Notes: a model not told the origin generated them from the sequence alone. Numbered from the stretch's first letter, positions 9,202 to 17,506 are shown. The stretch: 27,287 nucleotides of DNA from JBEGQX01 sp041180805 (GCA_041180805.1 JBEGQX010000065.1:1-27287); one strand, 5' to 3'. Translations and numbers: made by a program.

Positions 9202-9570
9202 GAAGTGAAAAAGGGGACATTGAATTTGAGCCGCCGGTCAGGAAGTCGGGCTAAGTGAGTTTGGCAATTATCGGATAAGCAAACAGTATGGAATGCGGTG
9301 AAACAAAAGTCCAAATGCTGGGCCAAAACTATGGGCACCGGCCTAACAAAGACCAAAATCAAATTGTGGCGCAAAAATGTCCTCTGCATGGACACAATCG
9401 TTTGCACCAGCAACCCCAGTCTATGGGAATCTTGCTGGGGCCAAGCCGCCGGATAACCCAAGCACCTTGGAGCTACTCATTCCATTGACTTGTGAATTTT
9501 CCCATGGGTCGGAGGGGCATAACTGGTATTATCAAGCCAACCAATGTTTTTTCAGAGAGGTGTGAGTTCC
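9202..9570. other. Gene-poor spacer (369 bp) after the M66 peptidase
   Basis: No reading frame here has a ribosome site, recognisable motif or likely start. The open stretches, such as the one near 9377-9565, look random. I see no clear terminator hairpin after the peptidase stop and no inverted terminal repeats. The last 20 bases carry the AGAGAGGTG ribosome site (9554-9562) of the next gene. It may contain the promoter for the operon starting at 9571. Confidence 0.5.
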
Positions 9571-10551
9571 ATGTCTGGACCCTATATGCCGATCGATCGC
9601 AGAAAAATGCTTGCCGGTGCTGCCCTCGCGGGGGCCTCGCTTTTTCAACCCCATGCAGATGGTGCACCCGCACCCAAACGCAACCGACTTCCCATGAAAA
9701 AATCGATCAATCAATGGGCGTTCCCCTATCCCGAGAAAATGAGCCTTGAACAATGCCTTAGACTTGCCAAGGATGCCGGCTTTGATGCCATCGAATTGAA
9801 TTACGAGTTGGATAACGACCTTTCCCCCAAGGCAACCAAGAAGGATCTTCAAGCTATTCGCGCCTTGGCGGATAAAGTCGGCATCCAAATCAGCGGACTT
9901 TGCTCCTTCTTATTCTGGCCTTACCCTCTTACCGCGAATGATCCCGCGAAGCGCAACCGCGGCATGGAGCTGGCGGCACTGATGACCCAGGCTGCCCATG
10001 ATCTCGGAGTGGAAAACTTGCTCGTGGTTCCCGGCGCAGTTCATATTCCCTGGCGAACCGATTACGAGCCCGTGGCCAATCAGGTCTGCGACAAGCGAGC
10101 CAGGGAGGCCATCGGCAAGCTTCTTCCCACTGCGGAAAAGCTGAAAGTTAAAATGAACATTGAGAACATTTTCTTCAATGGCTACCTGATGACACCGGGA
10201 GAGATGATCGACTTTGTCGATTCCTTCAAGTCCGAGAATGTTCGGGTACATTTTGACACCGGCAACATCATGATGTTTCAATTCCCAGAGCATTGGATAA
10301 CTCAACTGGGGAAACGCATCCAGAATGTGCACCTGAAGGAATACACCAAGAAGGGAACCGATTACTCGCTGGAGGCATTCCGCCCTTTGCTGGATGGAAC
10401 GACCAACTGGCCCGCCGTGATGGATGCCTTCACGCAGACTGGTTACCAGGGTTACCTTACCTTCGAGTATTTTCATCCGTATGCCCATCACCCCGAGGCG
10501 CTGATATATCAGACAGCGGACTCTCTGGACCGGTTGTTGGGTATCAAGTAA
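9571..10551 (+). CDS. Exported sugar-phosphate isomerase/epimerase-like TIM-barrel protein (hydroxypyruvate-isomerase-like)
   Basis: A 326-residue member of the xylose-isomerase-like TIM-barrel superfamily (AP endonuclease 2 fold). The N-terminus has a twin-arginine-type leader (Arg10-Arg11 in DRRKMLAGAALAGAS), so export by Tat or a Tat-like route is likely. Candidate metal ligands typical of the fold are visible: Glu198 (NIENI), Asp229 (HFDTGN), His254 (VHLKE) and Glu299 (FEYF). Planctomycetes carry many such proteins, usually in sugar catabolism; the substrate is unknown. I chose the ATG at 9571 because AGAGAGGTG lies just upstream and homology to the remnant at 6509 begins exactly at this codon. 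It opens a plus-strand operon, with the sulfatase 34 bases downstream. Confidence 0.82.
   Translation: MSGPYMPIDRRKMLAGAALAGASLFQPHADGAPAPKRNRLPMKKSINQWAFPYPEKMSLEQCLRLAKDAGFDAIELNYELDNDLSPKATKKDLQAIRALADKVGIQISGLCSFLFWPYPLTANDPAKRNRGMELAALMTQAAHDLGVENLLVVPGAVHIPWRTDYEPVANQVCDKRAREAIGKLLPTAEKLKVKMNIENIFFNGYLMTPGEMIDFVDSFKSENVRVHFDTGNIMMFQFPEHWITQLGKRIQNVHLKEYTKKGTDYSLEAFRPLLDGTTNWPAVMDAFTQTGYQGYLTFEYFHPYAHHPEALIYQTADSLDRLLGIK
9572..9636 (+). repeat. Right copy of a 65-bp direct repeat, within the Tat leader of the TIM-barrel gene
   Basis: Right copy of the repeat at 6510-6574. It covers the codons for the first 22 residues of the intact gene starting at 9571. Differences from the left copy are almost all synonymous. 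Confidence 0.85.
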
Positions 10552-10585
10552 ACCTCAAGAAACGAATTATTCGGGAGATTGAACC

Positions 10586-11962
10586 GTGGTAAATACAAAG
10601 TTGGCCTGTTTTTTGGCTTTGGGAATGTTTGTGGGAGTTGGTTATCCGGTGGCGGCAGCATCAAAGCCTAACATTGTGTTTTTTCTAGCGGATGACCTTG
10701 GTTCCGCGGATTGTGGTTTCATGGGTGGCAAGGAATGCAAAAGTCCAAACTTGGACAAGCTTGCATCTGGGGGAACCATCCTGGATCAACTGTATGTACA
10801 ACCTGTTTGCACGCCAACCCGCGCTGCCCTGATGACAGGTCGCTATCCCATGCGTCATGGTCTGCAGGTTGGTGTAATTCGCCCATGGGCAAATTACGGG
10901 CTGCCGCTGGATGAACGCACTTTGCCCCAGGCATTGAAGGAAGTGGGATACAACACGGGAATATTTGGCAAATGGCACCTTGGCAGTTTTGACAAAGCCT
11001 ATTGGCCTAACCAGCGTGGTTTTGATTACGCTTACGGACATCTGTTTGGTGCGATTGATTATTTTGACCATACTCGTGATGGGAAAATGGATTGGTATCG
11101 CAACGGGGAAAACATAAAGGAAACAGGGTACTCGACGCACCTGCTTGCCAAAGAGGCGGTGAAGTTTGTGCAGGCACAGTCCAAGGACAAGCCATTTTTC
11201 CTGTACATGCCTTTCAATGCGGTGCATTCGCCCTATCAGGTGCCTGATTCCTATCTGCAAAAGTTTCCTGAATTGAAGGGTCAGCGAAAAACGATGGCTG
11301 CCATGTTATTTGCTTTGGATGAGGCCGTGGGCCAGGTGGTTGATGCCATAGAAGCAAAAGGGGTGCGCGAAAACACGATCTTTGTTTTTTCCAGTGATAA
11401 CGGTGGAGTAAGCCCCGGAAAGGTAACCGACAATGGAATTCTGCGCGCGGGGAAGGGCACCTTATATGAAGGTGGGGTTCGCTCCACAGGTTTTATAGCA
11501 TGGGACAAGCACATTCCCGCAAATGCCAGAATCAAAGCCATGATGCATACGGTGGATTGGTTTCCGACCTTGCTCGGCCAGGCTGGCGCGGATTTGTCCT
11601 CCCGGAAACAGTTGAAGCCTCTCGATGGCATGGACATGTGGGATAGTATTACCACCGGAAAGATATCACCCAGAACCAATGTTTTGATGAACACAGCCCC
11701 CAATAAAGGTGCCATTCGGGTAGGTGAATGGAAACTGGTGCTTAACGGAGGCGCATCGGATGACGCCGAGGAAGCACCCAAGAAGGGAAAGAAGGCAGCC
11801 GTGCTGCAGTCGAAAAGCGTGGAGTTGTTTAACCTGAAGGATGACCCGAGTGAGAAAGAGAATCTTGCAGCCAAATTCCCTGATAAAATCAAGGAACTCA
11901 GGAAGGAATACGATAACCTGGCAAAGCAGGCATTACCGCCCAAAGGTGGGCCAAAAGATTAG
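10586..11962 (+). CDS. Sulfatase (arylsulfatase-like, formylglycine type)
   Basis: A 458-residue sulfatase of the alkaline-phosphatase superfamily. It has a signal peptide (about residues 1-25). The metal-site aspartates follow in NIVFFLADDLG (Asp36, Asp37). The active-site sulfatase motif CTPTRAALMTGRY has Cys75 as the residue converted to formylglycine. Further family motifs are GIFGKWHLG and SSDNGG. It should hydrolyse sulfate esters, most likely of polysaccharides, in the periplasm. Activity needs a formylglycine-generating enzyme, which is not in this window. The start is GTG at 10586 with GGGAG about 9 bases upstream. The C-terminal tail with a Lys-rich stretch (about 390-405) is ordinary for the family. 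It is second in the operon, 34 bases after the TIM-barrel gene and 16 bases before the pseudopilin-like gene. Confidence 0.93.
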   Translation: MVNTKLACFLALGMFVGVGYPVAAASKPNIVFFLADDLGSADCGFMGGKECKSPNLDKLASGGTILDQLYVQPVCTPTRAALMTGRYPMRHGLQVGVIRPWANYGLPLDERTLPQALKEVGYNTGIFGKWHLGSFDKAYWPNQRGFDYAYGHLFGAIDYFDHTRDGKMDWYRNGENIKETGYSTHLLAKEAVKFVQAQSKDKPFFLYMPFNAVHSPYQVPDSYLQKFPELKGQRKTMAAMLFALDEAVGQVVDAIEAKGVRENTIFVFSSDNGGVSPGKVTDNGILRAGKGTLYEGGVRSTGFIAWDKHIPANARIKAMMHTVDWFPTLLGQAGADLSSRKQLKPLDGMDMWDSITTGKISPRTNVLMNTAPNKGAIRVGEWKLVLNGGASDDAEEAPKKGKKAAVLQSKSVELFNLKDDPSEKENLAAKFPDKIKELRKEYDNLAKQALPPKGGPKD

Positions 11963-11978
11963 CAAGAGGAGTGGTTGC

Positions 11979-12974
11979 TTGTTAAGCATTCGCAAGTTGA
12001 ACAAAGGATTTACACTGATTGAACTTTTGGTTGTGGTCGCCATCATAGCTATTTTAATTGGGTTGCTTCTTCCAGCGGTCCAGAAAGTTCGTGAAGCAGC
12101 GGCAAAAACTAAATGCCAGAATAATCTCAAACAGATTGGCTTGGGGTTGCAAAATCACCTTGTTACTCTTGGAACATTTCCTTGCATATCGGAGATGCCT
12201 AAAAACCAACTTTCCCAGCCATGGTCTGCTCATGCTAGATTGCTTCCGTACCTGGAGCAAACAAGTTTGCACAACCTTATTGATTGGAATACAACGCCAA
12301 ATAACTTCACATCCCGGCCGAATGTTGCCAAAATGCGCATTTCCATTTACATGTGTCCAAGTGAGATCAATGACCGTGAACGCCCCACGGCAAACCTTAC
12401 TTACTACCCCCTAAATTACTGTTTTAATGAGGGAACATGGTTTATTTATGATCCGATAACTGGCCAATATGGGGATGGATCTTTTGCCCCGAACTTTAAA
12501 ATGCGCCCAGAAGATATCAAAGATGGAATGAGCAATACATTAAGTGCCGCTGAAACGAAAGCTTACCAGCCAAATTATTGGGATTCAGGCAGACCCGCTG
12601 CTTTGAATGTGCCGCCACCCGCAAACCCAGCCGCTCTGAATGCTTATCTGGGTGGTACTTTTGATTCCAATGGTCATACGGAATGGGTTGAGGGGGATGT
12701 TCATGAGACAGGTTTTACCACCACCTTTACTCCAAATACTAATGTACTTGCGGTTGTTAATGGAAAAAACCAAGATGTGGATTTTACATCCATGCGAGAT
12801 GGAGAATCCATAACTCTGCCAACCTACGCGGCAATTACTGCAAGAGGTTATCACTATGGCATGATAAATACCTTGTGGATGGATGGTTCCGTTCGTCCCA
12901 TTACGAATGCGGTTCAACTGTCTGTCTGGCGTGCAATGGGCACAAGGGCAGGTTCTGAGGTGATAAGTGATTGA
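11979..12974 (+). CDS. DUF1559 pseudopilin-like protein (prepilin-type N-terminus, H-X9-DG C-terminal signature)
   Basis: A 331-residue planctomycete-type DUF1559 protein. The N-terminus is a type IV prepilin-like signal: basic leader MLSIRKLNKG, predicted cleavage between Gly10 and Phe11, then FTLIELLVVVAIIAILIGLL and PAVQKVREAA. Near the C-terminus the H-X9-DG motif is exact, with His292 followed by nine residues and Asp302-Gly303 (bases 12852-12887). Such proteins are thought to be exported by a type II secretion/type IV pilus-like machine; no function is established. I place the start at TTG 11979, the only start with a good ribosome site (AGAGGAG, 11965-11971). A start at 11841 would overlap the sulfatase by 122 bases and put about 46 non-family residues before the leader. 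It is third in the operon. Confidence 0.9.
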   Translation: MLSIRKLNKGFTLIELLVVVAIIAILIGLLLPAVQKVREAAAKTKCQNNLKQIGLGLQNHLVTLGTFPCISEMPKNQLSQPWSAHARLLPYLEQTSLHNLIDWNTTPNNFTSRPNVAKMRISIYMCPSEINDRERPTANLTYYPLNYCFNEGTWFIYDPITGQYGDGSFAPNFKMRPEDIKDGMSNTLSAAETKAYQPNYWDSGRPAALNVPPPANPAALNAYLGGTFDSNGHTEWVEGDVHETGFTTTFTPNTNVLAVVNGKNQDVDFTSMRDGESITLPTYAAITARGYHYGMINTLWMDGSVRPITNAVQLSVWRAMGTRAGSEVISD

Positions 12975-13362
12975 ACATGGACTTGCGTTCAGGCTCTTAA
13001 TGCCAGTCATCTTGTTTTGCTTGACGACAGGATGTTCCCCTCAATCAATTCCCGAGATTGGCTCAGGTAGAAAAATCACCGAGGAATTTCTGATAGAAAT
13101 TCAGGCTGGTAATATGGATGAGGTTTGGCAAAAGACCTCGTCCGAATTCAAATCCTATATGGGCAGGGAGCAGTTCAAAGCCTTTGTGGCTTCTAACCCG
13201 ATATTGAGGGAAAAACTCCATTTCCAAAAAGAGGAACCATTTCCTGAGGGTGGGAGATGGATTCTATGTTCCTTTAGCCCGGATAAACCAGCAAAAATGG
13301 TGAAAGTGTTTGTTGGCAAAGAAGGCGACCTGTGGTTGGTTCATGGCCTGAAGGTCGAATGA
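12967..13362 (+). CDS. Small lipoprotein of unknown function
   Basis: A 131-residue protein with a lipoprotein signal peptide: hydrophobic core RLLMPVILFCL and lipobox LTTGC, making Cys23 the likely lipidated residue. The rest (about 100 residues) is a compact alpha/beta domain beginning KITEEFLIEIQAGNMDEVW, resembling NTF2-like periplasmic domains, but I do not recognise a named family with confidence. The GTG start at 12967 has GAGGTGAT just upstream and overlaps the end of the pseudopilin-like gene by 8 bases, indicating translational coupling. Last gene of the operon; convergent with purM. Confidence 0.72.
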   Translation: MIEHGLAFRLLMPVILFCLTTGCSPQSIPEIGSGRKITEEFLIEIQAGNMDEVWQKTSSEFKSYMGREQFKAFVASNPILREKLHFQKEEPFPEGGRWILCSFSPDKPAKMVKVFVGKEGDLWLVHGLKVE

Positions 13363-13378
13363 CTATGAAAGGCCATAG

Positions 13379-13399
13379 GCTTTTGCAGATTCAAAAAGC
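13379..13399. terminator. Weak bidirectional hairpin between convergent genes
   Basis: GCTTTT (13379-13384) can pair with AAAAGC (13394-13399) around a 9-base loop, directly beside the purM stop. A second 5-bp stem CTATG/CATAG lies at 13363-13378. The position between convergent genes suits a terminator, but the stems are short and A/T-rich. Confidence 0.3.
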
Positions 13400-14485
13400 T
13401 TAAACCAGATCCACGCCGGGTTCGCCTTCAACAACTTCGCCTATGGTCCAAGTTTGGATGCCTTCATCGCATAGCTGGCGTGCGATGCTGTGGGCAAAAT
13501 ACTTGCTCACAACCATGACAAACCCAATTCCCATGTTGAAGACTTTGAACATTTCTTTTTCATCGACATTACCCAGTTTTTGAAGCCAGCTAAAAATGGG
13601 AGGCATTGTCCAGGAATTCTTCTTGATGATCACACGCCTGTTCGCTGGTAGGGAGCGTGGAACATTGCCCTCTAATCCTTCCCCGGTAATATGGGCCAGG
13701 CCTCGAACCACCCTTCGCTTCACGGGGTAATTTCGAAGCACATCCAGAACCGGTTTGCAATAAATGCGGGTGGGTTCCAGCAAAGCCTCGCCCACGGTTT
13801 GCCCTAATTCAGGAACATGGTCTGTGACTTTTAAGCCGGCCTTTTCGAATACGATTTTTCGCGCAAGGCTGTATCCGTTGGAATGCAACCCGGTGCTTGC
13901 CAACCCGAGCACCACATCCCCAACCCGGGTGCCTTTGCCATTAATGATATGCTCTCTCTCGGCAATACCAACGCAGAAGCCCGCCACATCGTAATCACCC
14001 GGGGCATAAAAGTCGGGAAGTATCGCGGTTTCCCCACCGGTTAGCGCACAACCCGCCTGAATGCAACCATCGCTTATCCCCTTGATGATTGCGGTGGCAA
14101 GCTTGGGGTCATCCTTGGGCATGGCAAGGTAATCCAGGAAGATTGCCGGTTCGGCACCCGTGCAAAGGCAGTCATTTACAGACATGGCAACCAGGTCGAT
14201 TCCCACGGTGTCATGTTTGTTCATCATGGTTGCAACTTTCAGCTTGGTTCCAACACCATCGTTGCAGGTGACAAGAACCGGGTGCTTGTAGTTGTGCGCA
14301 AAGAGGCGATTGTTGAAATCCAGACTGAAAAGGCTTGCGAAACCTCCAAACCCATCCATCACTCGGGGTGTGTGGGTTCGCTTCACCAGAGGAGCCATGG
14401 CATCAATAGTCTGTTCGTAAAGCTCAAGGTCCAAACCTGCGGCCTTGTAGTTTAAGGAGTCGCCTTTTCCAGTATTGCCAGCCAT
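13400..14485 (-). CDS. purM: Phosphoribosylformylglycinamidine cyclo-ligase (AIR synthetase)
   Basis: A 361-residue cytosolic enzyme of purine biosynthesis that closes the imidazole ring: FGAM plus ATP gives AIR. Family motifs in order are DGVGTK, GIDLVAMSVNDCLCTGAEP, ALTGGETA and GLASTGLHSNGYSLAR. The length fits PurM (about 345-360 residues). I chose the ATG at 14485, with AAGGTG about 7 bases upstream. The frame stays open further upstream, but the extra 51 residues are non-conserved and the motif spacing fits the shorter form. It stands alone as a housekeeping gene between the sulfatase operon (convergent) and the oxidoreductase gene (divergent). The 221-bp spacer to the latter has no gene. 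Confidence 0.95.
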   Translation of the reverse strand: MAGNTGKGDSLNYKAAGLDLELYEQTIDAMAPLVKRTHTPRVMDGFGGFASLFSLDFNNRLFAHNYKHPVLVTCNDGVGTKLKVATMMNKHDTVGIDLVAMSVNDCLCTGAEPAIFLDYLAMPKDDPKLATAIIKGISDGCIQAGCALTGGETAILPDFYAPGDYDVAGFCVGIAEREHIINGKGTRVGDVVLGLASTGLHSNGYSLARKIVFEKAGLKVTDHVPELGQTVGEALLEPTRIYCKPVLDVLRNYPVKRRVVRGLAHITGEGLEGNVPRSLPANRRVIIKKNSWTMPPIFSWLQKLGNVDEKEMFKVFNMGIGFVMVVSKYFAHSIARQLCDEGIQTWTIGEVVEGEPGVDLV

Positions 14486-14706
14486 GTTGTTACACCTTGA
14501 TGAATCAGAATATTCATTAATGGAAATGATATTGGAAACAATCAGGATTGAAGGTGCTTGACCAACTTTTCGCCTGATATGTGGGTGCGCAAAGCCAGTG
14601 CCACAAAAATCCATCCATGGGGCATTTTTTTTGACCATCCCAATCCGGAATCGGGTACAACATAGGTCTTCCTGTTTGTCTTACTTTTCGTTTGATGGAG
14701 TGAAAA

Positions 14707-16350
14707 ATGTCGAAGTCCAATCCAAATCGCAGAAGTTTTCTGCAGACCAGCGCTGTAGGCGCTTCTGCCCTTAGCCTTACGGCTGCAAGTGCAGCAAGGG
14801 TTTATGGTGCAAATGAGAAGACCCGGATTGCTTTTCTGGGCGTAGGCGGTCGTTGCCAGCAGCATATTGATGTCATCCTTCAGATGCAGAAGGAAAACAA
14901 ACCTGTTGTTCCCGTGGCTGTTTGCGATGTTTGGGATGGTGACGATAAGCTTGGCAGTGGCAAAGGGCGCGGCCTTTACCCATCCGCAAAGCGCTGCGGA
15001 ATTGATGTGAACGATAAAACCCGTGTTTCCAAGGACTATCGTCGCATTTTAGATCTTAAGGATGTGGATGTCGCTTGCATTGCCACACCTGATCACTGGC
15101 ATGCCCGCATGTCCATTGATGCCATGAATGCTGGCAAGGATGTTTATTGCGAAAAGCCAATGACCCGCACCATCGCGGAAGCCCATGAAGTGGTTGATGC
15201 CGCTAAACGCAATAACCGTGTGATGAGCGTTGGTGTGCAGTCCATGGCAGATCCTACCTGGCAGGCGGCTTACGATTACATTCGCGCCGGAAAGCTTGGT
15301 AAAATTTTCCAGGGACAGACCAGCTATTATCGAAACTATATTGGTGGCCAGTGGCGTTATTACCCACTTACCAAGGATATGTCCCCCAAGACCATCGATT
15401 GGGATATGTTTCTGGGCTACAAATTTGAATGCGCCGGCGAAAAGCTTGGCCCCACACCCAGCCAAATGCCTTTTGATCGCGCAGTATGGGCACAATGGCG
15501 CTGCTACTGGCCCTTTGGTGGTGGTATGTTTACCGATTTGTTTGTGCACCAGACCACTCACCTTATCAAAGCCATGGGTGTTCGTTACCCTGGTCGCGTG
15601 GTTGGTGGCGGTGGTATCTATCTTGAATACGATGGCCGTGATGTTCCAGATGTTGCAACCATCGTGGCTGATTACGATGAAGGCTGCCAGGTGATCATTA
15701 GCGCAACCATGTGCAATGATACCCAACTTGGTGAAGTGATCCGTGGCCGCCTTGGCACACTGAAATTCACCGGTGGTGGCGACTACATGAAGGGCTTTGA
15801 TGTTTATGGCCAGAATATTGCAGGTGGCCCGGCAAAGCCCAAGGAAGGCTTTGACAAGCCCATTCACACCTTCGAGAACACTAAGAAGGGGAACGCAACC
15901 TACGATCTTTGGGTCAACTTCCTGGAATGCGTCAAGGATCGCAAACGCGAAACCCTTAGCACCCCTGAACTTGGTGCCGCTGCTTTCACCACAGTTGCCA
16001 TGGGTGTTCAGAGTTATCGTACTGGCAAGGGCTTGTTCTGGGACAAGTCTGCCCGCAAGCCTATTGAGGCGGATGGTTCCTGGTCAGCCAAGCTGGAAGC
16101 TCGCAGCAAACAGCGCGGCAAACCCAACCAAATCATTGGTTGGCAGGGTGGGGAAAGCGGTAGCGTTGTGGTTCCGCCAGATTACCAGAAGCTTGGCGGG
16201 CCTTGGATCAATGGTCAGGATCCTTCCGAGCCAGGTGCCAAGAAAGCTGCTGCCCCTTCCGACAATAACACCAGTGTGGATACGGAAGTTTCCCAAGGCC
16301 GTCAGGGTGTTCTTTCCAAGATCCGCAAGCGTATTCGCAAGGAAGACTAA
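14707..16350 (+). CDS. Tat-exported Gfo/Idh/MocA-family oxidoreductase
   Basis: A 547-residue NAD(P)-dependent oxidoreductase of the glucose-fructose oxidoreductase family. A clear Tat signal opens the protein (Arg8-Arg9 in NRRSFLQTSAVGASAL). The Rossmann dinucleotide motif GVGGRC follows at 45-50, then TPDHWH (128-133) and the family EKP motif (149-151). The substrate is probably a sugar or cyclitol derivative, handled in the periplasm. The C-terminus has a basic tail rich in Arg/Lys (last 15 residues), a low-complexity extension relative to the core domain. The ATG at 14707 has GGAGTG 6-7 bases upstream. It is transcribed away from purM and followed by a strong terminator, so it is probably monocistronic. 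Confidence 0.92.
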   Translation: MSKSNPNRRSFLQTSAVGASALSLTAASAARVYGANEKTRIAFLGVGGRCQQHIDVILQMQKENKPVVPVAVCDVWDGDDKLGSGKGRGLYPSAKRCGIDVNDKTRVSKDYRRILDLKDVDVACIATPDHWHARMSIDAMNAGKDVYCEKPMTRTIAEAHEVVDAAKRNNRVMSVGVQSMADPTWQAAYDYIRAGKLGKIFQGQTSYYRNYIGGQWRYYPLTKDMSPKTIDWDMFLGYKFECAGEKLGPTPSQMPFDRAVWAQWRCYWPFGGGMFTDLFVHQTTHLIKAMGVRYPGRVVGGGGIYLEYDGRDVPDVATIVADYDEGCQVIISATMCNDTQLGEVIRGRLGTLKFTGGGDYMKGFDVYGQNIAGGPAKPKEGFDKPIHTFENTKKGNATYDLWVNFLECVKDRKRETLSTPELGAAAFTTVAMGVQSYRTGKGLFWDKSARKPIEADGSWSAKLEARSKQRGKPNQIIGWQGGESGSVVVPPDYQKLGGPWINGQDPSEPGAKKAAAPSDNNTSVDTEVSQGRQGVLSKIRKRIRKED

Positions 16351-16378
16351 TTAATGCGCCTTGCTAATTGTTGACCAT

Positions 16379-16409
16379 ATCGGCCGGGCAAACCCCGGCC
16401 GATTCTTTT
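16379..16409 (+). terminator. Rho-independent terminator after the oxidoreductase gene
   Basis: A perfect 10-bp stem, ATCGGCCGGG (16379-16388) with CCCGGCCGAT (16394-16403), has a 5-base loop (CAAAC) and is followed by TCTTTT. It begins 28 bases after the stop at 16350. The T-tract runs directly into the AAGGAG ribosome site of the next gene (16410-16415). Confidence 0.85.
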
Positions 16410-16423
16410 AAGGAGCCATCACC

Positions 16424-17506
16424 ATGAGATTAAATTCCATCCTTGCGATTTGCATGCTTTTCTTGTTTTTGGCAGCAACTATTTCCGCCCAAGAGGAAGG
16501 CCTTACTCGCAGGGTGTATATAACTTTGGGTGGTGAAAATAAGCTGGTATGGCTTGCCCTTGATGAGAAGGGAAAGCTGAAAAAGGAAGGTGCCATTGAA
16601 ACTGGTGGCGGACCTGGACCCATGGCGCTGCTTCCCAAGCAGCGTTTACTTTATGTGGGGACTCGCTCTGACAAAGGGGTTAGGCTGTATAAATTGGGTT
16701 CTTCCGGTACGCCGGAATTCATTGCTTCCAGTCCATTGATTGGGAATCCGGTGTATGTGACGGTGGATCCTGCCAGAAAATATTTGATAGCTGCGCATTA
16801 TGGTGAGGGGAAAGTTTCCACCTACGCGCTGAATGCAAACGGTGTTCCTTCGAAAGAGCCAACCCAAATTTTGGATACCCTGAAAAATCCGCACAGTGTT
16901 CAAATTGATACTAGTGGAACCAGGGCCTATGTTCCCAATACTGGTTCCGATGTGATATTTGACCGAGGTTGGGAAATGGAAAAGGGCACTCTGGCCACGG
17001 AAAACGGAAATGATGCCAAATCGCAAGCAGGCAGCGGTCCAAGGCATTTTGCTTTTCATCCGTTTTTGCCCGAGGTTTATTTTGTGAATGAAAAAGATAG
17101 CACGGTTGGCGTGTATGAAAAATCCGGTTCCAGCGGAAAGCTGGTTTCCTTGCAGGTTATCGGAACCCTGCCACAGGACTTTAAGGGAAGCAATACCTGT
17201 GCGGATATTCATGTAAGCCCCAATGGAAAATTTGTTTATGCTTCCAACCGAGGCCACAACAGTATCGCTGTATTTCGGGTGGATGCGGGCAGTGGAAGGT
17301 TGGAAATGGTGGAGACCGTTCCAACTGAAAAAATTCCCCGCGCTTTTCAGATTGATCCAAGTGGTGAATTCCTGGTTGCAGCGGGCCAGGAATCAGGTGG
17401 CATAGCTGCTTACAAGATCGATAAGGCCACTGGAAAACTGACTCTGACCGATACCATTTCGCTCGGTAAAAGTCCTTCTTGGGTGGAGATTACGTTAGGA
17501 AGGTAA
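16424..17506 (+). CDS. Secreted lactonase-like seven-bladed beta-propeller protein (6-phosphogluconolactonase family)
   Basis: A 360-residue protein with a signal peptide (MRLNSILAICMLFLFLAATISA) and the repeated propeller segments of the cycloisomerase/lactonase family (PF10282 type). Blade motifs recur, including GPGPMALL, NPVYVTVDPARKYLIAAHY, GPRHFAFHP, DIHVSPNGKFVYASNRGHNSI and FQIDPSGEFLVAA. Cytosolic relatives such as Pgl (YbhE) hydrolyse 6-phosphogluconolactone. The signal peptide means this one acts outside the cytoplasm, so its natural lactone substrate is uncertain. The ATG at 16424 is set by AAGGAG at 16410-16415, immediately after a strong terminator, which leaves no room for a conventional promoter. 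It converges with the response-regulator gene with 7 bases between stops. Confidence 0.85.
   Translation: MRLNSILAICMLFLFLAATISAQEEGLTRRVYITLGGENKLVWLALDEKGKLKKEGAIETGGGPGPMALLPKQRLLYVGTRSDKGVRLYKLGSSGTPEFIASSPLIGNPVYVTVDPARKYLIAAHYGEGKVSTYALNANGVPSKEPTQILDTLKNPHSVQIDTSGTRAYVPNTGSDVIFDRGWEMEKGTLATENGNDAKSQAGSGPRHFAFHPFLPEVYFVNEKDSTVGVYEKSGSSGKLVSLQVIGTLPQDFKGSNTCADIHVSPNGKFVYASNRGHNSIAVFRVDAGSGRLEMVETVPTEKIPRAFQIDPSGEFLVAAGQESGGIAAYKIDKATGKLTLTDTISLGKSPSWVEITLGR

Noticed and set aside
9377..9565. Small open frame in the spacer after the M66 gene, considered as a hidden gene or transposase remnant
   Set aside because: No recognisable motif, no ribosome site, no inverted repeats, and it runs into the ribosome site of the next gene.
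14486..14638. 51-residue N-terminal extension of PurM
   Set aside because: The frame is open, but the extension has no family similarity. The ATG at 14485 has a ribosome site and gives the usual length.
14600..14706. Promoter for the Gfo/Idh/MocA gene, with TTGACC hexamers and an imperfect CCCAAT/ATCGGG inverted repeat
   Set aside because: No -10 element sits at an acceptable distance and the repeat has a mismatch, so I do not call it.
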